A DNA stretch of 64,000 nt from UBA6115 sp050952935 (GCA_050952935.1 JBMNLS010000002.1:372001-436000), one strand, 5' to 3'; positions 33,379 through 41,723 are shown, counted from the first letter of the stretch. The notes: generated by a model not told the origin, from the letters alone. Made by a program: numbers and translations.

Positions 33379-34548
33379 ATGACACAGGATGATTCGTTTC
33401 GCCCCTCAGCCAGGCTGCTGTATCTAATCACCGGGCTTTTCTGGCTGTCCCAGTACGCGTTTACGCCCTATATCAACCGGGAGCTGGCGGGAATGGGCAT
33501 GAATGCCACCTTCATGGGGCTGGTGTCAGGGGCTTATGGCCTCAGCCAGACGCTTTTACGGTTGCCTATTGGCATTTGGTCAGACCGGCTGGGGCGGCGT
33601 AAGCCTTTTGTGCTGGCGGGCTGTGGCATGGTCATGCTGGCTGCGGCGGGCTACCTGCTGGTCTATACCCCCGGGGGTTTTTTGGCGTCCCGGCTTGTGA
33701 GCGGGGCTGCGGCGGCCTCCTGGGTGGCGTTTACGGTGCTGTACAGCGCCTATTTCCCACGGGAGGAAGGGCCCAGGCGGATCACGGATTTGAATGTGGC
33801 CAACATCTCAGGCCGCCTGGTGGGCTATGTGCTGGTGACGGGGCTGCTTGTTTATTTGTCGGTGAAGGTGTCTTTTGTGGTGAGCCTGATAGCGGGCGCT
33901 TTGGCCTTTGCGCTGGCGCTGGGCCTTAAGGAGCCGGCAGCTGAGCGGGTGGGAACAGGAATCAAAGAAATGGCGCAGGTGGCGCGCAACCGCTATCTGC
34001 TGATCGTGTCCTTCCTGGGCATCCTCACCCAGTGGGTGGCGTTTAGCAGCTATTATTCCTTCAATGTCAACGCGGCCATGGCGCTGGGGGCGGGGGAGGA
34101 GTCGCTTTCCATGCTGCAGGTGGCGCTGATTGTGCCCAATATCCTCTCAAACCTCCTGGTAAGCCGGGCGCTGTCCAAGGGCGCCGGGGCCCGGAAGTTG
34201 GTCACGGCGGGCTTCCTGGTGGTGGCGGTGTATTGCCTGCTGGTGCCCCTGGCCAGGACCCTGCCCCAGCTGTTTTTGCTCCAGCCGCTGGGGGGCATTT
34301 CCTCCAGCCTTACCTTCGCTGTGCTGCTGGGACAATGCGTGAGGGAGATCCCGCCCCACAAGCGCTCCATGGCCATGGGCTTTTACCAGGCCACCTACGG
34401 CATCGGCATGACGCTGGGGCCGATCGTGATGGGGATGATGGTGGACGGCATGGGGCTAAAAGGCGCTTTTTTTGTCATCGCGGGCCTGGCGCTGGTGTCC
34501 TCGGCGCTGGCCAGGGGGCTGATGAAGCCCCCGAAACAAACTGAATAA
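33379..34548 (+). CDS. MFS transporter
   Basis: 389 residues with about 12 membrane spans, a proton-coupled major-facilitator exporter or sugar/drug carrier. The loop between spans 2 and 3 reads GIWSDRLGRRKPFVLAGCG, the classic MFS motif A (G-x-x-x-D-R-x-G-R-R), near residue 65. The second half holds SKGAGARKLVTAGF in the equivalent place. The C-terminal PPHKRSMAMGFYQATYGIGMTLGPIVMG segment is common in the family. AAGGAAG precedes ATG 33379. Specificity cannot be told. Convergent with the DHFR gene, 12 bp between stops. Confidence 0.9.
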   Translation: MTQDDSFRPSARLLYLITGLFWLSQYAFTPYINRELAGMGMNATFMGLVSGAYGLSQTLLRLPIGIWSDRLGRRKPFVLAGCGMVMLAAAGYLLVYTPGGFLASRLVSGAAAASWVAFTVLYSAYFPREEGPRRITDLNVANISGRLVGYVLVTGLLVYLSVKVSFVVSLIAGALAFALALGLKEPAAERVGTGIKEMAQVARNRYLLIVSFLGILTQWVAFSSYYSFNVNAAMALGAGEESLSMLQVALIVPNILSNLLVSRALSKGAGARKLVTAGFLVVAVYCLLVPLARTLPQLFLLQPLGGISSSLTFAVLLGQCVREIPPHKRSMAMGFYQATYGIGMTLGPIVMGMMVDGMGLKGAFFVIAGLALVSSALARGLMKPPKQTE

Positions 34549-34560
34549 GCCTCTCCAGAT

Positions 34561-35069
34561 TCAGCGCAGAGGTTTGACCTGGTGGTTGACATATACGCAG
34601 CGGGTGTAGCGGATGCCGCCGCTTTCAAGCAGGGGGGATTCCTCCTGCAGCTGCCAGCCGGGCCGCCTGTCCAAATCGGGGAAAAAGCGGTCGGCCGGGG
34701 CGGTGGCCATGACACGGGTGACATGGGCAGGGTGCAGCAGTCTATCAGCAGGGCGTATATATGCTGGCCGCCAATCACCATCACCTCATGCGCCGGGTAG
34801 GGGGCGATGGCCGCCTTCAGCTCCGCCATGCCGCGCACCCGCAGGGCTCCCGGAGGCGCAATAAAATGCTCATTCCGGCTTAGCACGATGTTGAGCCGGT
34901 CTTTCAGGGGCTTTCCGCTGGGGAGCGATTTCAGGGTGCCCCTGCCCATGATCAGAACCTTGCCCCGGGTCATCCGGGCGAAGAACTTCAAATCCTCCGG
35001 CAGGTGGTAGAGCATCTGCCCCTGAAAGCCGATGGCGAAGTTCAGGTCTGCCGCGACGATGGCCTGCAT
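34561..35069 (-). pseudogene. folA: dihydrofolate reductase gene with a single-base frameshift
   Basis: DHFR makes tetrahydrofolate from dihydrofolate with NADPH. The N-terminal two thirds are normal: MQAIVAADLNFAIGFQGQMLYHLPEDLKFF, KVLIMGRGTLKSLP and VMVIGGQHIYALLI (near 100). After IDCCT the frame breaks; the correct continuation (HVTRVMATAPADRFFPDL, then YTRCVYVNHQVKPLR, stop 34561) is in the next frame. One base appears to be missing near 34725-34733, in the GGGCAGGG stretch. As written the protein reads through into antisense of the MFS gene. Possible sequencing error; otherwise the cell would need another DHFR or thyX route. Confidence 0.87.
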
Positions 35070-35151
35070 GTTTGCCCTCCTTTTTTCGCCTTGCCTTTGG
35101 GATGCAGGCAGGATAGCATGAGCGGTATGAAAATACCATCAATCAAAATGG

Positions 35152-35179
35152 TTGACACCTTTTTGGTATCTCCCTCGTC
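35152..35179 (+). promoter_or_regulatory. ECF-type autoregulated promoter
   Basis: TTGACACCTTTTT at 35152-35164 and CGTC at 35176-35179, about 25 bp before the sigma start. The TGACACC...CGTC pattern resembles ECF promoters in Firmicutes more than a sigma-A site, as no TATAAT is present. Confidence 0.6.
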
Positions 35180-35203
35180 TTACAGGTGAAAGGGGGTGCG
35201 AAG

Positions 35204-35722
35204 ATGGACTTTGTTGCGGTACCCGACAGAGTTCAGGAGATGGAGCTGGAACGCCTGATGGCCTGCTACGGCAGCGCCCTGCTTCGGATGTGCTATGTGT
35301 ATCTGAAGGACGCCGCCCTGGCGGAAGACGCGGTGCAGGACACCTTCCTGAAGGCCTACAAGCGCCTGCACACCCTGAAGGACGCGGACAGCGAGCAGGC
35401 CTGGCTGATGCGCATCGCGATCAACACCTGCAAGGACTATCTGCGCACCGCCTGGCTAAGGCGGGTGGACAGAAGGATAGACATCGCCACCCTGCCCGAA
35501 GCCTCCCACGATCCTGAGATGCCCGACGCCACGGTGGTTGAAGCTGTGATGGCCCTTCCCAGGAAATACAAGGATGTGGTGTTGCTCAGATACTACCAGG
35601 GGATGAAAATCAAGGATGTGGCGGATGCCCTGGGCATCTCGATGGACGCGGTCAAAACCCGCCTCAGGCGGGCCAACGACACACTGCGCCAGAAGCTGGA
35701 AAGGTGGTATTACGATGAATGA
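35204..35722 (+). CDS. ECF-type RNA polymerase sigma factor
   Basis: 172 residues: region 2 (LLRMCYVYLKDAALAEDAVQDTFLKAYKRLH near 30-60, then EQAWLMRIAINTCKDYLRTAWLRR) and region 4 (LPRKYKDVVLLRYYQGMKIKDVADALGISMDAVKTRLRRANDTL as successive blocks near 120-165). I chose ATG 35204, 7 nt after AAAGGGGG; the upstream GTG 35186 would place the ribosome site inside the gene. It overlaps the following anti-sigma gene by 8 bp. The promoter at 35152-35179 has ECF character, so the gene probably drives its own transcription. Confidence 0.94.
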   Translation: MDFVAVPDRVQEMELERLMACYGSALLRMCYVYLKDAALAEDAVQDTFLKAYKRLHTLKDADSEQAWLMRIAINTCKDYLRTAWLRRVDRRIDIATLPEASHDPEMPDATVVEAVMALPRKYKDVVLLRYYQGMKIKDVADALGISMDAVKTRLRRANDTLRQKLERWYYDE

Positions 35723-36623
35723 TCAGTTAAAACAAGCCATGGATCGCCATTTTGCAGCCCTGGCATGGGACGATGGGCGCAGCCGGGACGTGCTGCGCCA
35801 AGTGAGAGGAGAAACCAAAGTGAAAAAGAAAATGTCATTCAGCCTGGTCATGGCGATGACCTTGATCCTGATGGCGGGCATCGCCGTGGCCGCCGTGACC
35901 CTCAGCCGCGCGCCGACGGTGGACGCGGTGAGCCGGGCCCGCCAGGCCCTGGCCGAGCAATACGGCCTGACGCCTGCCACCCTGGGGGTGTTTTGTGAGG
36001 AGGAGAAGCGGGAAGGGGAGGGATGGGTCGTCACCTTCACCGGCGATGGCATGCCCCAGGCCCTCATCGGCAGCTACACCGTGACGCTGAAAAAGGACGC
36101 GGAGCCTGTCGCCGCCTGGAGCCATGACGGCGCGGATCAGGCCCTGCTTGACAGCGGCAGCCTGGATTCCCCGGCCTGGGGCGTGAAGCAGATCCAAAAA
36201 TGCCTGGTGGACATTGACGCCAAGGAAGCGGCGATCCACAGGCATATGGAACAAAACCCCGGCCTTTTCAAGGGTTTGGACGACCCTGCCGTGATAACGC
36301 CAGCGGAGCTGAAAGAGGGCGAATCCCTCCAGCAGGGCGAGGTTTGGCAGGACGCCGCCCCCGGCCCTGAGGCGCTGACCAGGGAAAAGGCCCTGGAAAT
36401 CGCCCAGGCGGCGCTGATGGAGGAGTTCGCGTTAAGCCGGGAAGACATGGAGCGGGCGGAGCTCACCGACGCGCTGCATCGTGTAGCCACGGACGGCAGC
36501 GCTGTTTGGAGCCTGCACTACTATGTGGTGGTGGATGGGGTGGAGCTTGGCCTGGGCGTGCAGATGGACGCCAGGACCGGGGAGATCCTTTCCATCGGCA
36601 TCACCACCGGGGGGAACGGCTGA
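35715..36623 (+). CDS. anti-sigma-like membrane protein with PepSY-like outer part
   Basis: 302 residues. Cytoplasmic N-terminus (about 40 residues, MNDQLKQAMDRHFAAL), one span (FSLVMAMTLILMAGIAVAAVTL, near 42-63) and an outer region with two repeat-like segments, VSRARQALAEQYGLTPATLGVF and LTREKALEIAQAALMEEFALSRED, each resembling the helix of a PepSY domain followed by strands (WSLHYYVVVDGVELGLGVQMD). Partner of the upstream sigma factor, whose stop overlaps this ATG. It likely binds the sigma factor through its short cytoplasmic head; no zinc motif is seen. Confidence 0.78.
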   Translation: MNDQLKQAMDRHFAALAWDDGRSRDVLRQVRGETKVKKKMSFSLVMAMTLILMAGIAVAAVTLSRAPTVDAVSRARQALAEQYGLTPATLGVFCEEEKREGEGWVVTFTGDGMPQALIGSYTVTLKKDAEPVAAWSHDGADQALLDSGSLDSPAWGVKQIQKCLVDIDAKEAAIHRHMEQNPGLFKGLDDPAVITPAELKEGESLQQGEVWQDAAPGPEALTREKALEIAQAALMEEFALSREDMERAELTDALHRVATDGSAVWSLHYYVVVDGVELGLGVQMDARTGEILSIGITTGGNG

Positions 36624-36653
36624 TAGCGTGCTAACCAACCAACCGACAGGAAA

Positions 36654-37106
36654 GGCTGTCCGTGATGAGCGGGCAGCCTTTATCGTCTGGTTCCGCCGAA
36701 TCATCGTCTGGCCCACCAGACAGTAATTAATCCTTAAAACCTGTTGATATTATTGGGTTTTCCCAGGCAGAGGGGGATTATTGTCTTAATTGTCTGGTAC
36801 CTCTGCGTTTCCATAAAAATGCTCAGGATAAGATAGAGATAAAAATAAGAAATATAAACATATATAACAATATAATATATAAATAAATAAATATATATAT
36901 ATATATATAAGATTATATTTTCTTTGTCTGGGAAATTTCTTTTTACACACACGCAGGAACCAGACAAATAAGACAATAATTGCCTTTGCATGGGGAAAAC
37001 CCTTGATTTTGCTGGGAAAATTGAGGGTGAATTATCGTCTGGTACACCAGACAATAATACCCGGAACCAGACGGTAAAACCTGCCCTGTGTCAGCCGGAG
37101 ACAGCC
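36654..37106. repeat. large imperfect inverted repeat with GTCTGG/CCAGAC motifs around an AT-rich core
   Basis: Left arm 36654-36808 and right arm 36945-37106 align as inverted copies (my reading, roughly 70 percent or better), with long matching blocks: GGCTGTC, GGGCAG, CGTCTGGTTCC, GTCTGG-4nt-CCAGAC, GGGTTTTCCC, ATTATTGTCTTA and TTGTCTGG. The core 36809-36944 is very AT-rich with alternating AT runs (about 36890-36908). Nine GTCTGG/CCAGAC sites occur in about 400 bp; two are perfect dyads, GTCTGGCCCACCAGAC (36705-36720) and GTCTGGTACACCAGAC (37037-37052). No ORF is credible here. It lies between the anti-sigma gene and the promoter of the TorD/DmsAB operon. Candidates: MITE-like foldback element or a multi-site regulatory region. 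Confidence 0.75.
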
Positions 37107-37108
37107 GT

Positions 37109-37137
37109 TTTACATATTCCGCGCTATCCTTTATCAT
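37109..37137 (+). promoter_or_regulatory. promoter of the TorD/DmsAB operon
   Basis: TTTACA (37109-37114), 17-bp spacer, TATCAT (37132-37137). It starts 2 bp outside the right arm of the inverted repeat. Confidence 0.6.
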
Positions 37138-37164
37138 GGACGCATCATTCAGGAGGTGAGCGTG

Positions 37165-37845
37165 ATGGACATGGACAGGAAGGAAGCCGCGGAGCTGCTG
37201 CTAAAGGGACGGCAGTATGTGATGACGCTGCTGCACAGGCTTTTTGGCGGGGAGCCGACCCGGGAGATGCTGCAAGCCGCCGCGGGTGAGGACAGCCTGG
37301 CGGCGATCGCGCTGTTTGATTCGGAGGAAACCTCAGGCGCCAGCCTCCTGCTGGAAGCGCTAAGCCCCCTCAAGGCGCTGACAGATGACGCGCTAAATGG
37401 CATCAGGCAGGAATACACCAGGCTTTTTATCGGCCCTGAGGAGCTGGTGGCGCCGCCCTGGGAATCCGTTTATGTGACCAAGGCCAGGGCGCTGTTTCAG
37501 GAGTCCACCCTACAGGTGCGGCAGTGGTATCAGCGCTATGGCTACCAGCCCGCTGGCTACCCCAACTACCCGGATGACCACATCAGCCTGATGCTCCACT
37601 TTCTGGCGCTTTTGAGCGGGGAGGCGCTGGCCTGCCTGCGGGAAAACCGCATGGAAGCATACCGGGATATCCTGAAAGGGCAGCAGGTGTTTTCGCAAAG
37701 CCATCTGCTGAACTGGCTGCCCCGCTACGCGGCTGATATGGGCAAGTCAGCCACCTGCCTGCTTTACCCTCGTCTGGCGGCGGCCCTGCGCCGGATATTG
37801 GAGGAGGATCAGGCCTTGCTGGACGAGCTGCTCCATGCCGACTGA
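37165..37845 (+). CDS. TorD/DmsD-family redox-enzyme chaperone
   Basis: 226 residues, helical cytosolic chaperone that guides molybdenum-enzyme maturation and protects the Tat signal of its client, here surely the DmsA-like protein encoded next. Seen: IRQEYTRLFIGPEELVAPPWESVYVTKAR in two blocks near 85-105 (the E-x-x-x-P-x-x-S-V-Y family motif), and YPNYPDDHISLMLHFLALLSGEAL near 130-155, the conserved D-H segment. ATG 37165 is 8 nt after AGGAGG; in-frame GTG 37156 and 37162 are less likely. Confidence 0.9.
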   Translation: MDMDRKEAAELLLKGRQYVMTLLHRLFGGEPTREMLQAAAGEDSLAAIALFDSEETSGASLLLEALSPLKALTDDALNGIRQEYTRLFIGPEELVAPPWESVYVTKARALFQESTLQVRQWYQRYGYQPAGYPNYPDDHISLMLHFLALLSGEALACLRENRMEAYRDILKGQQVFSQSHLLNWLPRYAADMGKSATCLLYPRLAAALRRILEEDQALLDELLHAD

Positions 37846-37888
37846 CAAAAGTGTGCGAAAACCGTCCTGAAATTAAGCAGGTTTGTTA

Positions 37889-37917
37889 TTGAAGCAAACG
37901 GAATGGTTTTGTATGAT
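37889..37917 (+). promoter_or_regulatory. second promoter, ahead of the DmsA-like gene
   Basis: TTGAAG (37889-37894), 17-bp spacer, TATGAT (37912-37917), 35 bp before the start. Confidence 0.65.
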
Positions 37918-37952
37918 AAAAAGAACAGAAATCCAAGGGGAGGAGAAACGCA

Positions 37953-40643
37953 ATGAGCTTGATAGACAAACTGATGACGGCTGGCGTGACCCGCAGAGGC
38001 TTTATCAAAGGCAGCGCCGCCACCATTGGCGCGGCCGGCATGGCCCTGGCTGCCAGCGGCGCTGTGGCGGAAGCCAACGCGCTGGAAAAAACCGCTGAGG
38101 GCGCCCTGGTGCAGCCCGGCATCGCCTTGGAGGGCGGCAAGTGGGTGAACGCCGCCTGCCCGCACAACTGTGGCGGCAAATGCCTGGTGAGGGCCTACAT
38201 CAAGGACGGCGTGATTCTGCGCCAGAAAACGGACGATTTCAACTCCGATGATGAGGTGAACCGTCAGCAGCGCGCCTGCCTGCGCGGCTGGTCGCAGCAG
38301 TATCAGGCCCGGGGCCTGGACAGGCTCAAGTACCCCATGAAGCGCAAAAACTGGTCCCCCGGCAACCCCAACGGCCATCTGCGGGGCCAGGACGAGTGGG
38401 AGCGCATCAGCTGGGATGAGGCCGCCCAGTACATCGCCGATGAGATCAAACGCATCAACGATACCTATGGCGACAACGCCATCCTGTGCGCGCGCGCCGG
38501 CAACGATGTGCTCAACAAAGCGGACATCAACTATCTGAGCGCCTGGCGCACAGGCTCCTGGGGCAGCTGGTTTGTGCCAGGCGTTCTGGGCTGGGGCGAT
38601 GGCTGCAACTATTATGACTGCAACAACGACCGCCTGGACATGTTCAACTGCGAGTATGTGATCGGCTTTGGCTATAACCCTGCCTGGTCAAGCCTGGGCA
38701 CGGCCACCAGCTATGCCAAGGCCTGGAAGGACGCCGGCGTCAAGTTTATCCTGTTTGACCCCATCTATACCGACACCGCCGCCATCCTGGACGCCCAGTG
38801 GATTCCCATCCGCCCCGGCACCGACATGGCCGCCATGCTGGCCATGGCCTATGTGATGCTGGAGGAGGACAGCGAGGCGAACCCCCTGATCGACTGGGAT
38901 TTTCTCAAGCGCTGCTGTGTGGGCTTTGACGCGGACCATATGCCAAAGGACGCCAAGGACGAGCAAAACTTCTTCGGCTATCTGCGGGGCGAGTATGACA
39001 ACACCCCCAAAACCCCCGAATGGGCCAGCGAAATCACCGGCATCCCCGCGGACACCCTGCGGGAAGTGGCCCGGGTGCTGGGCAAAAACAACAAGGTGGG
39101 CATCCTGTCCTCCTGGGCGACTGCCCGCACCTACAACACCGAGCAGTTGCCCCAGCTGGTGATCGCGCTGGGCGCCATGGGCGGGCACATCGGCCAAAGC
39201 GGCCACACCGTGGGCCCCACCGCCTGGAACCACACCAACAACTTCGGCCCCCGGCTGATCAAGGCCGGCTCCGGCGGCGCGACAGGCGCTGTTGGCGGCA
39301 AGGGCGCTGCCACCAGTGTCAGCGAAACCCAGCAGTGGAAGGCCGTCATGGGCGAACCCTTTAACCCCACCACCCTGTGGAGCACTCTGAACGGCGCGGG
39401 CTATGGCTGGAAAGACGCGGTTGCGGATTTTGACTTCAGCAAGCGCATTGAGAACATCACCGCCAATGTGAAGATGATCTGGAACGGGGCCGCCTCCCGC
39501 CTGACCAACTCCGAAGGCGCCAAGCTGGGCATCGAGGCCCACCGGGCGGTGGAGTTCGTGGTGGGCCAGGGGCACTTCCTCACCACCACCAACAAGTATT
39601 CCGACATCGTGCTGCCCATCACCACCGCCTGGGAGCAGGATGGCACCGGCTACATCTGGGAAGGCTACTACAACCGCGATATCCTGCTGATTTCCGACAA
39701 GGTGATTGAGCCCTATTTCGAGGCCAAGTCCGACGCGGAAGCCAGCCAGCTCATCGGCGAAAAACTGGGCCTCTCCCCGGACATGTGGGGCACCGTGCCT
39801 GCCAAGCAGCGCCTGTTCAACTCCATCGCCACCACCACCGTCATCAAGGAAGACGGCGAAACCTGGGAAAACCTCTGCGCCATTACCGAGGAAGACATTA
39901 AGAACTGGGGCGTGGAAGGCCAGCCGCAGGAAGGCCGCATCTCCATTGACAAGTACATGGAGGACGGGCTCTACCGGGTGGAGCGCAAGGTGGGGGACAA
40001 GCTGGGCTTCATCCACAAGAAAGAATTCAGGGATGATCCAGAGAACAACCCCATCTCCACCGCCAGCGGCAAGATCGAGTTTTATTGCCAGACTTATGCC
40101 GACATGATCAACTCCCACGGCTATTCAGAGGAGGTCTATCACGGCCTGCCCAAGTACATGCCCACCGCCCAGGGCTATGAATCCACCTTCGTGGATGGCG
40201 ACATCACCGGGGCCAAGGGCGAATATCCCCTGCAGTGCATGAACCCCCACTATCAGCGCAGGGCCCACTCCATCTTTGACAACATCCCCTGGCTGCAGGA
40301 AGCCTGCACCAACCCGGTGTTCCTGTCCAAACTGGACGCTCAGGAGCGGGGCATTGCGGATGGCGACACGGTGAAGGTGTCCTCCATCCATGGCGATACC
40401 CTGCGTCATGCCTGCGTGACGGTGCGGATGATGCCCGGCGTTGTGGGCCTCCCCCACGGCAAGTGGAACCGGGTGGACGAGGCCACCGGCATCGACCACG
40501 GCGGCAGTGAGAACTATGTCACCGGCAACGTGGCCACCGGCCTTGGCGTCAACGGCTACAACTCGCTTGCCGTGCAGGTATCCAAGTGGGATGGCGATGC
40601 CATTCCGGCTGATGTGGATGTGCCCCAGACCATCCTGTTTTGA
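37953..40643 (+). CDS. DmsA-like molybdopterin oxidoreductase, Tat-exported
   Basis: 896 residues, catalytic subunit of a DMSO-reductase-family respiratory enzyme; the physiological acceptor is unknown (DMSO, TMAO or another N/S-oxide). Seen: twin-arginine signal TRRGFIKGSAATIG at 13-26; N-terminal [4Fe-4S] site CPHNCGGKC with RACLRG following (near 70-110); ERISWDEAAQYIADEI; and C-terminal molybdopterin-dinucleotide domain (LQCMNPHYQRRAHSIFDN, IADGDTVKVSSIHGD). Where DmsA usually has Y-G-D-Y-S with a Ser molybdenum ligand, this protein has GWGDGCNYYD (near 210), so Cys may be the ligand (my alignment by eye). GGGGAGGAG precedes ATG 37953. Confidence 0.88.
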   Translation: MSLIDKLMTAGVTRRGFIKGSAATIGAAGMALAASGAVAEANALEKTAEGALVQPGIALEGGKWVNAACPHNCGGKCLVRAYIKDGVILRQKTDDFNSDDEVNRQQRACLRGWSQQYQARGLDRLKYPMKRKNWSPGNPNGHLRGQDEWERISWDEAAQYIADEIKRINDTYGDNAILCARAGNDVLNKADINYLSAWRTGSWGSWFVPGVLGWGDGCNYYDCNNDRLDMFNCEYVIGFGYNPAWSSLGTATSYAKAWKDAGVKFILFDPIYTDTAAILDAQWIPIRPGTDMAAMLAMAYVMLEEDSEANPLIDWDFLKRCCVGFDADHMPKDAKDEQNFFGYLRGEYDNTPKTPEWASEITGIPADTLREVARVLGKNNKVGILSSWATARTYNTEQLPQLVIALGAMGGHIGQSGHTVGPTAWNHTNNFGPRLIKAGSGGATGAVGGKGAATSVSETQQWKAVMGEPFNPTTLWSTLNGAGYGWKDAVADFDFSKRIENITANVKMIWNGAASRLTNSEGAKLGIEAHRAVEFVVGQGHFLTTTNKYSDIVLPITTAWEQDGTGYIWEGYYNRDILLISDKVIEPYFEAKSDAEASQLIGEKLGLSPDMWGTVPAKQRLFNSIATTTVIKEDGETWENLCAITEEDIKNWGVEGQPQEGRISIDKYMEDGLYRVERKVGDKLGFIHKKEFRDDPENNPISTASGKIEFYCQTYADMINSHGYSEEVYHGLPKYMPTAQGYESTFVDGDITGAKGEYPLQCMNPHYQRRAHSIFDNIPWLQEACTNPVFLSKLDAQERGIADGDTVKVSSIHGDTLRHACVTVRMMPGVVGLPHGKWNRVDEATGIDHGGSENYVTGNVATGLGVNGYNSLAVQVSKWDGDAIPADVDVPQTILF

Positions 40644-40666
40644 TGAGCGTAAGGGAGGATAGAAAA

Positions 40667-41254
40667 ATGACACAGTATGGATTTTACTTCGATCAGAAGG
40701 CCTGCGCGGGCTGTCATACCTGTCAGATCGCCTGCAAGGACAGGAACCGTTTGGATGTGGGCTACCTGCTGCGCAATGTGCAGAGCTTTGAGCGGGGGGA
40801 ATATCCCCATCCTGAGGTTTACCACTTCGCCAAATCCTGCGGACATTGCACCGATGCGCCCTGCGTCAAGGCTTGCCCCATAGGCCGCTGCCGCAAGGAC
40901 GAGGAAACCGGCATCGTGTACTACGATCCCGAGGTGACCTGCCTGGGCGCCGCGTGCGGGCTGTGCATCAAGGCCTGCCCCTATGACCATCCGGTGATGG
41001 TGGTGGAGCAGAACCAGGCCGTGAAGTGCGACATGTGCCGCGACCTGCTGGCCCAGGGCCAGGAGCCTGCCTGCGTGGCCAGCTGCATGATGCGCGTCCT
41101 CAAGGCCGGCCCTGTGGAGGAGCTGAAGGCCGAATACGGCGCCGACCTGACCAACGCCCTGCCCTGCTACCCCGATGGCGGCAGCGGCAGCAACTTCCTC
41201 ACTAAGCCCAGCTCCGCCGCCCTGAAAGCGGATTTTGAGGAGAAGGAAACCTGA
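40667..41254 (+). CDS. DmsB-like four-cluster ferredoxin subunit
   Basis: 195 residues, electron-transfer subunit of the enzyme above. Sixteen cysteines arranged as four [4Fe-4S] motifs: CAGCHTCQIAC (near 13), CGHCTDAPCVKACP (near 61), CLGAACGLCIKACP (near 93) and CDMCRDLLAQGQEPACVASC (near 122). No signal peptide, as expected for a subunit carried by the DmsA Tat signal. ATG 40667 lies after GGGAGGATAG; an ATG at 40640 overlaps the previous gene with no site. No DmsC-like membrane anchor follows: a terminator and a tRNA gene come next. Confidence 0.93.
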   Translation: MTQYGFYFDQKACAGCHTCQIACKDRNRLDVGYLLRNVQSFERGEYPHPEVYHFAKSCGHCTDAPCVKACPIGRCRKDEETGIVYYDPEVTCLGAACGLCIKACPYDHPVMVVEQNQAVKCDMCRDLLAQGQEPACVASCMMRVLKAGPVEELKAEYGADLTNALPCYPDGGSGSNFLTKPSSAALKADFEEKET

Positions 41255-41275
41255 TAAACCTGGATTAACCATGAA

Positions 41276-41313
41276 GAACGCCGATGCTGATAAGAGGTAT
41301 CGGCGTTCGTTTT
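41276..41313 (+). terminator. rho-independent terminator of the DmsAB operon
   Basis: GAACGCCGAT (41276-41285) pairs with ATCGGCGTTC (41299-41308), then GTTTT. Confidence 0.85.
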
Positions 41314-41500
41314 AGTCAACGAAATAATATTCGGTGCTATACAAGTTTTGACCAAGAACTCCTTATATGTCCATCAATTCCATATCTGCTTCGGATATCA
41401 AGTAACAGCTAACATTAATTGTCTGTGTTTTGTCTCTGTGAGAAGGTTTTAGATTTAGTAGAAAAGAAGCAAAACTTAGCGCTGTAAAAGATGACTTTTG

Positions 41501-41533
41501 AAGAAAGCCGCCGCGAACTAAGCGTAGTCCGCG
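41501..41533 (-). terminator. possible terminator of the tRNA-Ser gene
   Basis: CGCGAACTA/TAGTCCGCG hairpin (one mismatch, 4-nt loop), followed on the minus strand by CTTTCTT. The interval 41314-41500 holds nothing recognisable. Confidence 0.45.
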
Positions 41534-41541
41534 ACGACGAG

Positions 41542-41630
41542 TGGCGGAGAGGGTGGGATTCGAACCCACGTGGGCTTGCGCCCCAACTGATTTCGAGTCA
41601 GCCCCGTTATGACCACTTCGATACCCCTCC
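41542..41630 (-). tRNA. tRNA-Ser (anticodon CGA)
   Basis: Reads the serine codon UCG. On the minus strand the acceptor GGAGGGG pairs with CCTCTCC (one G-U). The anticodon arm GCTGA-CTCGAAA-TCAGT places CGA at positions 34-36. A long variable arm typical of tRNA-Ser (TTGGGGCGCAAGCCCAC region) and a T arm GTGGG-TTCGAAT-CCCAC follow. The discriminator is G and CCA is encoded (41544-41542). Confidence 0.96.
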
Positions 41631-41656
41631 GGGCGCGCAAAGGGTGCGCAGGCATT

Positions 41657-41685
41657 ATTTTAGCGGAAAAGACGGGTTCTGTAAA
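41657..41685 (-). promoter_or_regulatory. promoter of the tRNA-Ser gene
   Basis: Minus strand TTTACA (41685-41680), 17-bp spacer, TAAAAT (41662-41657). Confidence 0.75.
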
Positions 41686-41694
41686 GCGATGCGA

Positions 41695-41723
41695 TTGACA
41701 GGAAGGTAAAGCCCCGGTAAAAT
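41695..41723 (+). promoter_or_regulatory. promoter of the sugar-kinase gene
   Basis: TTGACA (41695-41700), 17-bp spacer, TAAAAT (41718-41723). Confidence 0.8.

Noticed and set aside
36890..36910. Alternating AT tract as a replication-origin unwinding element
   Set aside because: No DnaA-box cluster and no dnaA/dnaN or plasmid replication genes nearby.
36734..37054. 106-aa minus-strand frame (and the 99-aa plus frame at 36990)
   Set aside because: Lies in the inverted-repeat/AT-rich element; Ile/Tyr-rich runs come from alternating AT.
38688..40118. 476-aa open frame on the minus strand
   Set aside because: Antisense of the DmsA-like gene; Gly/His/Val-rich shadow composition, no motif, no ribosome site.
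41363..41569. 68-aa minus-strand frame
   Set aside because: Runs through the 3' half of tRNA-Ser and has no coding character.
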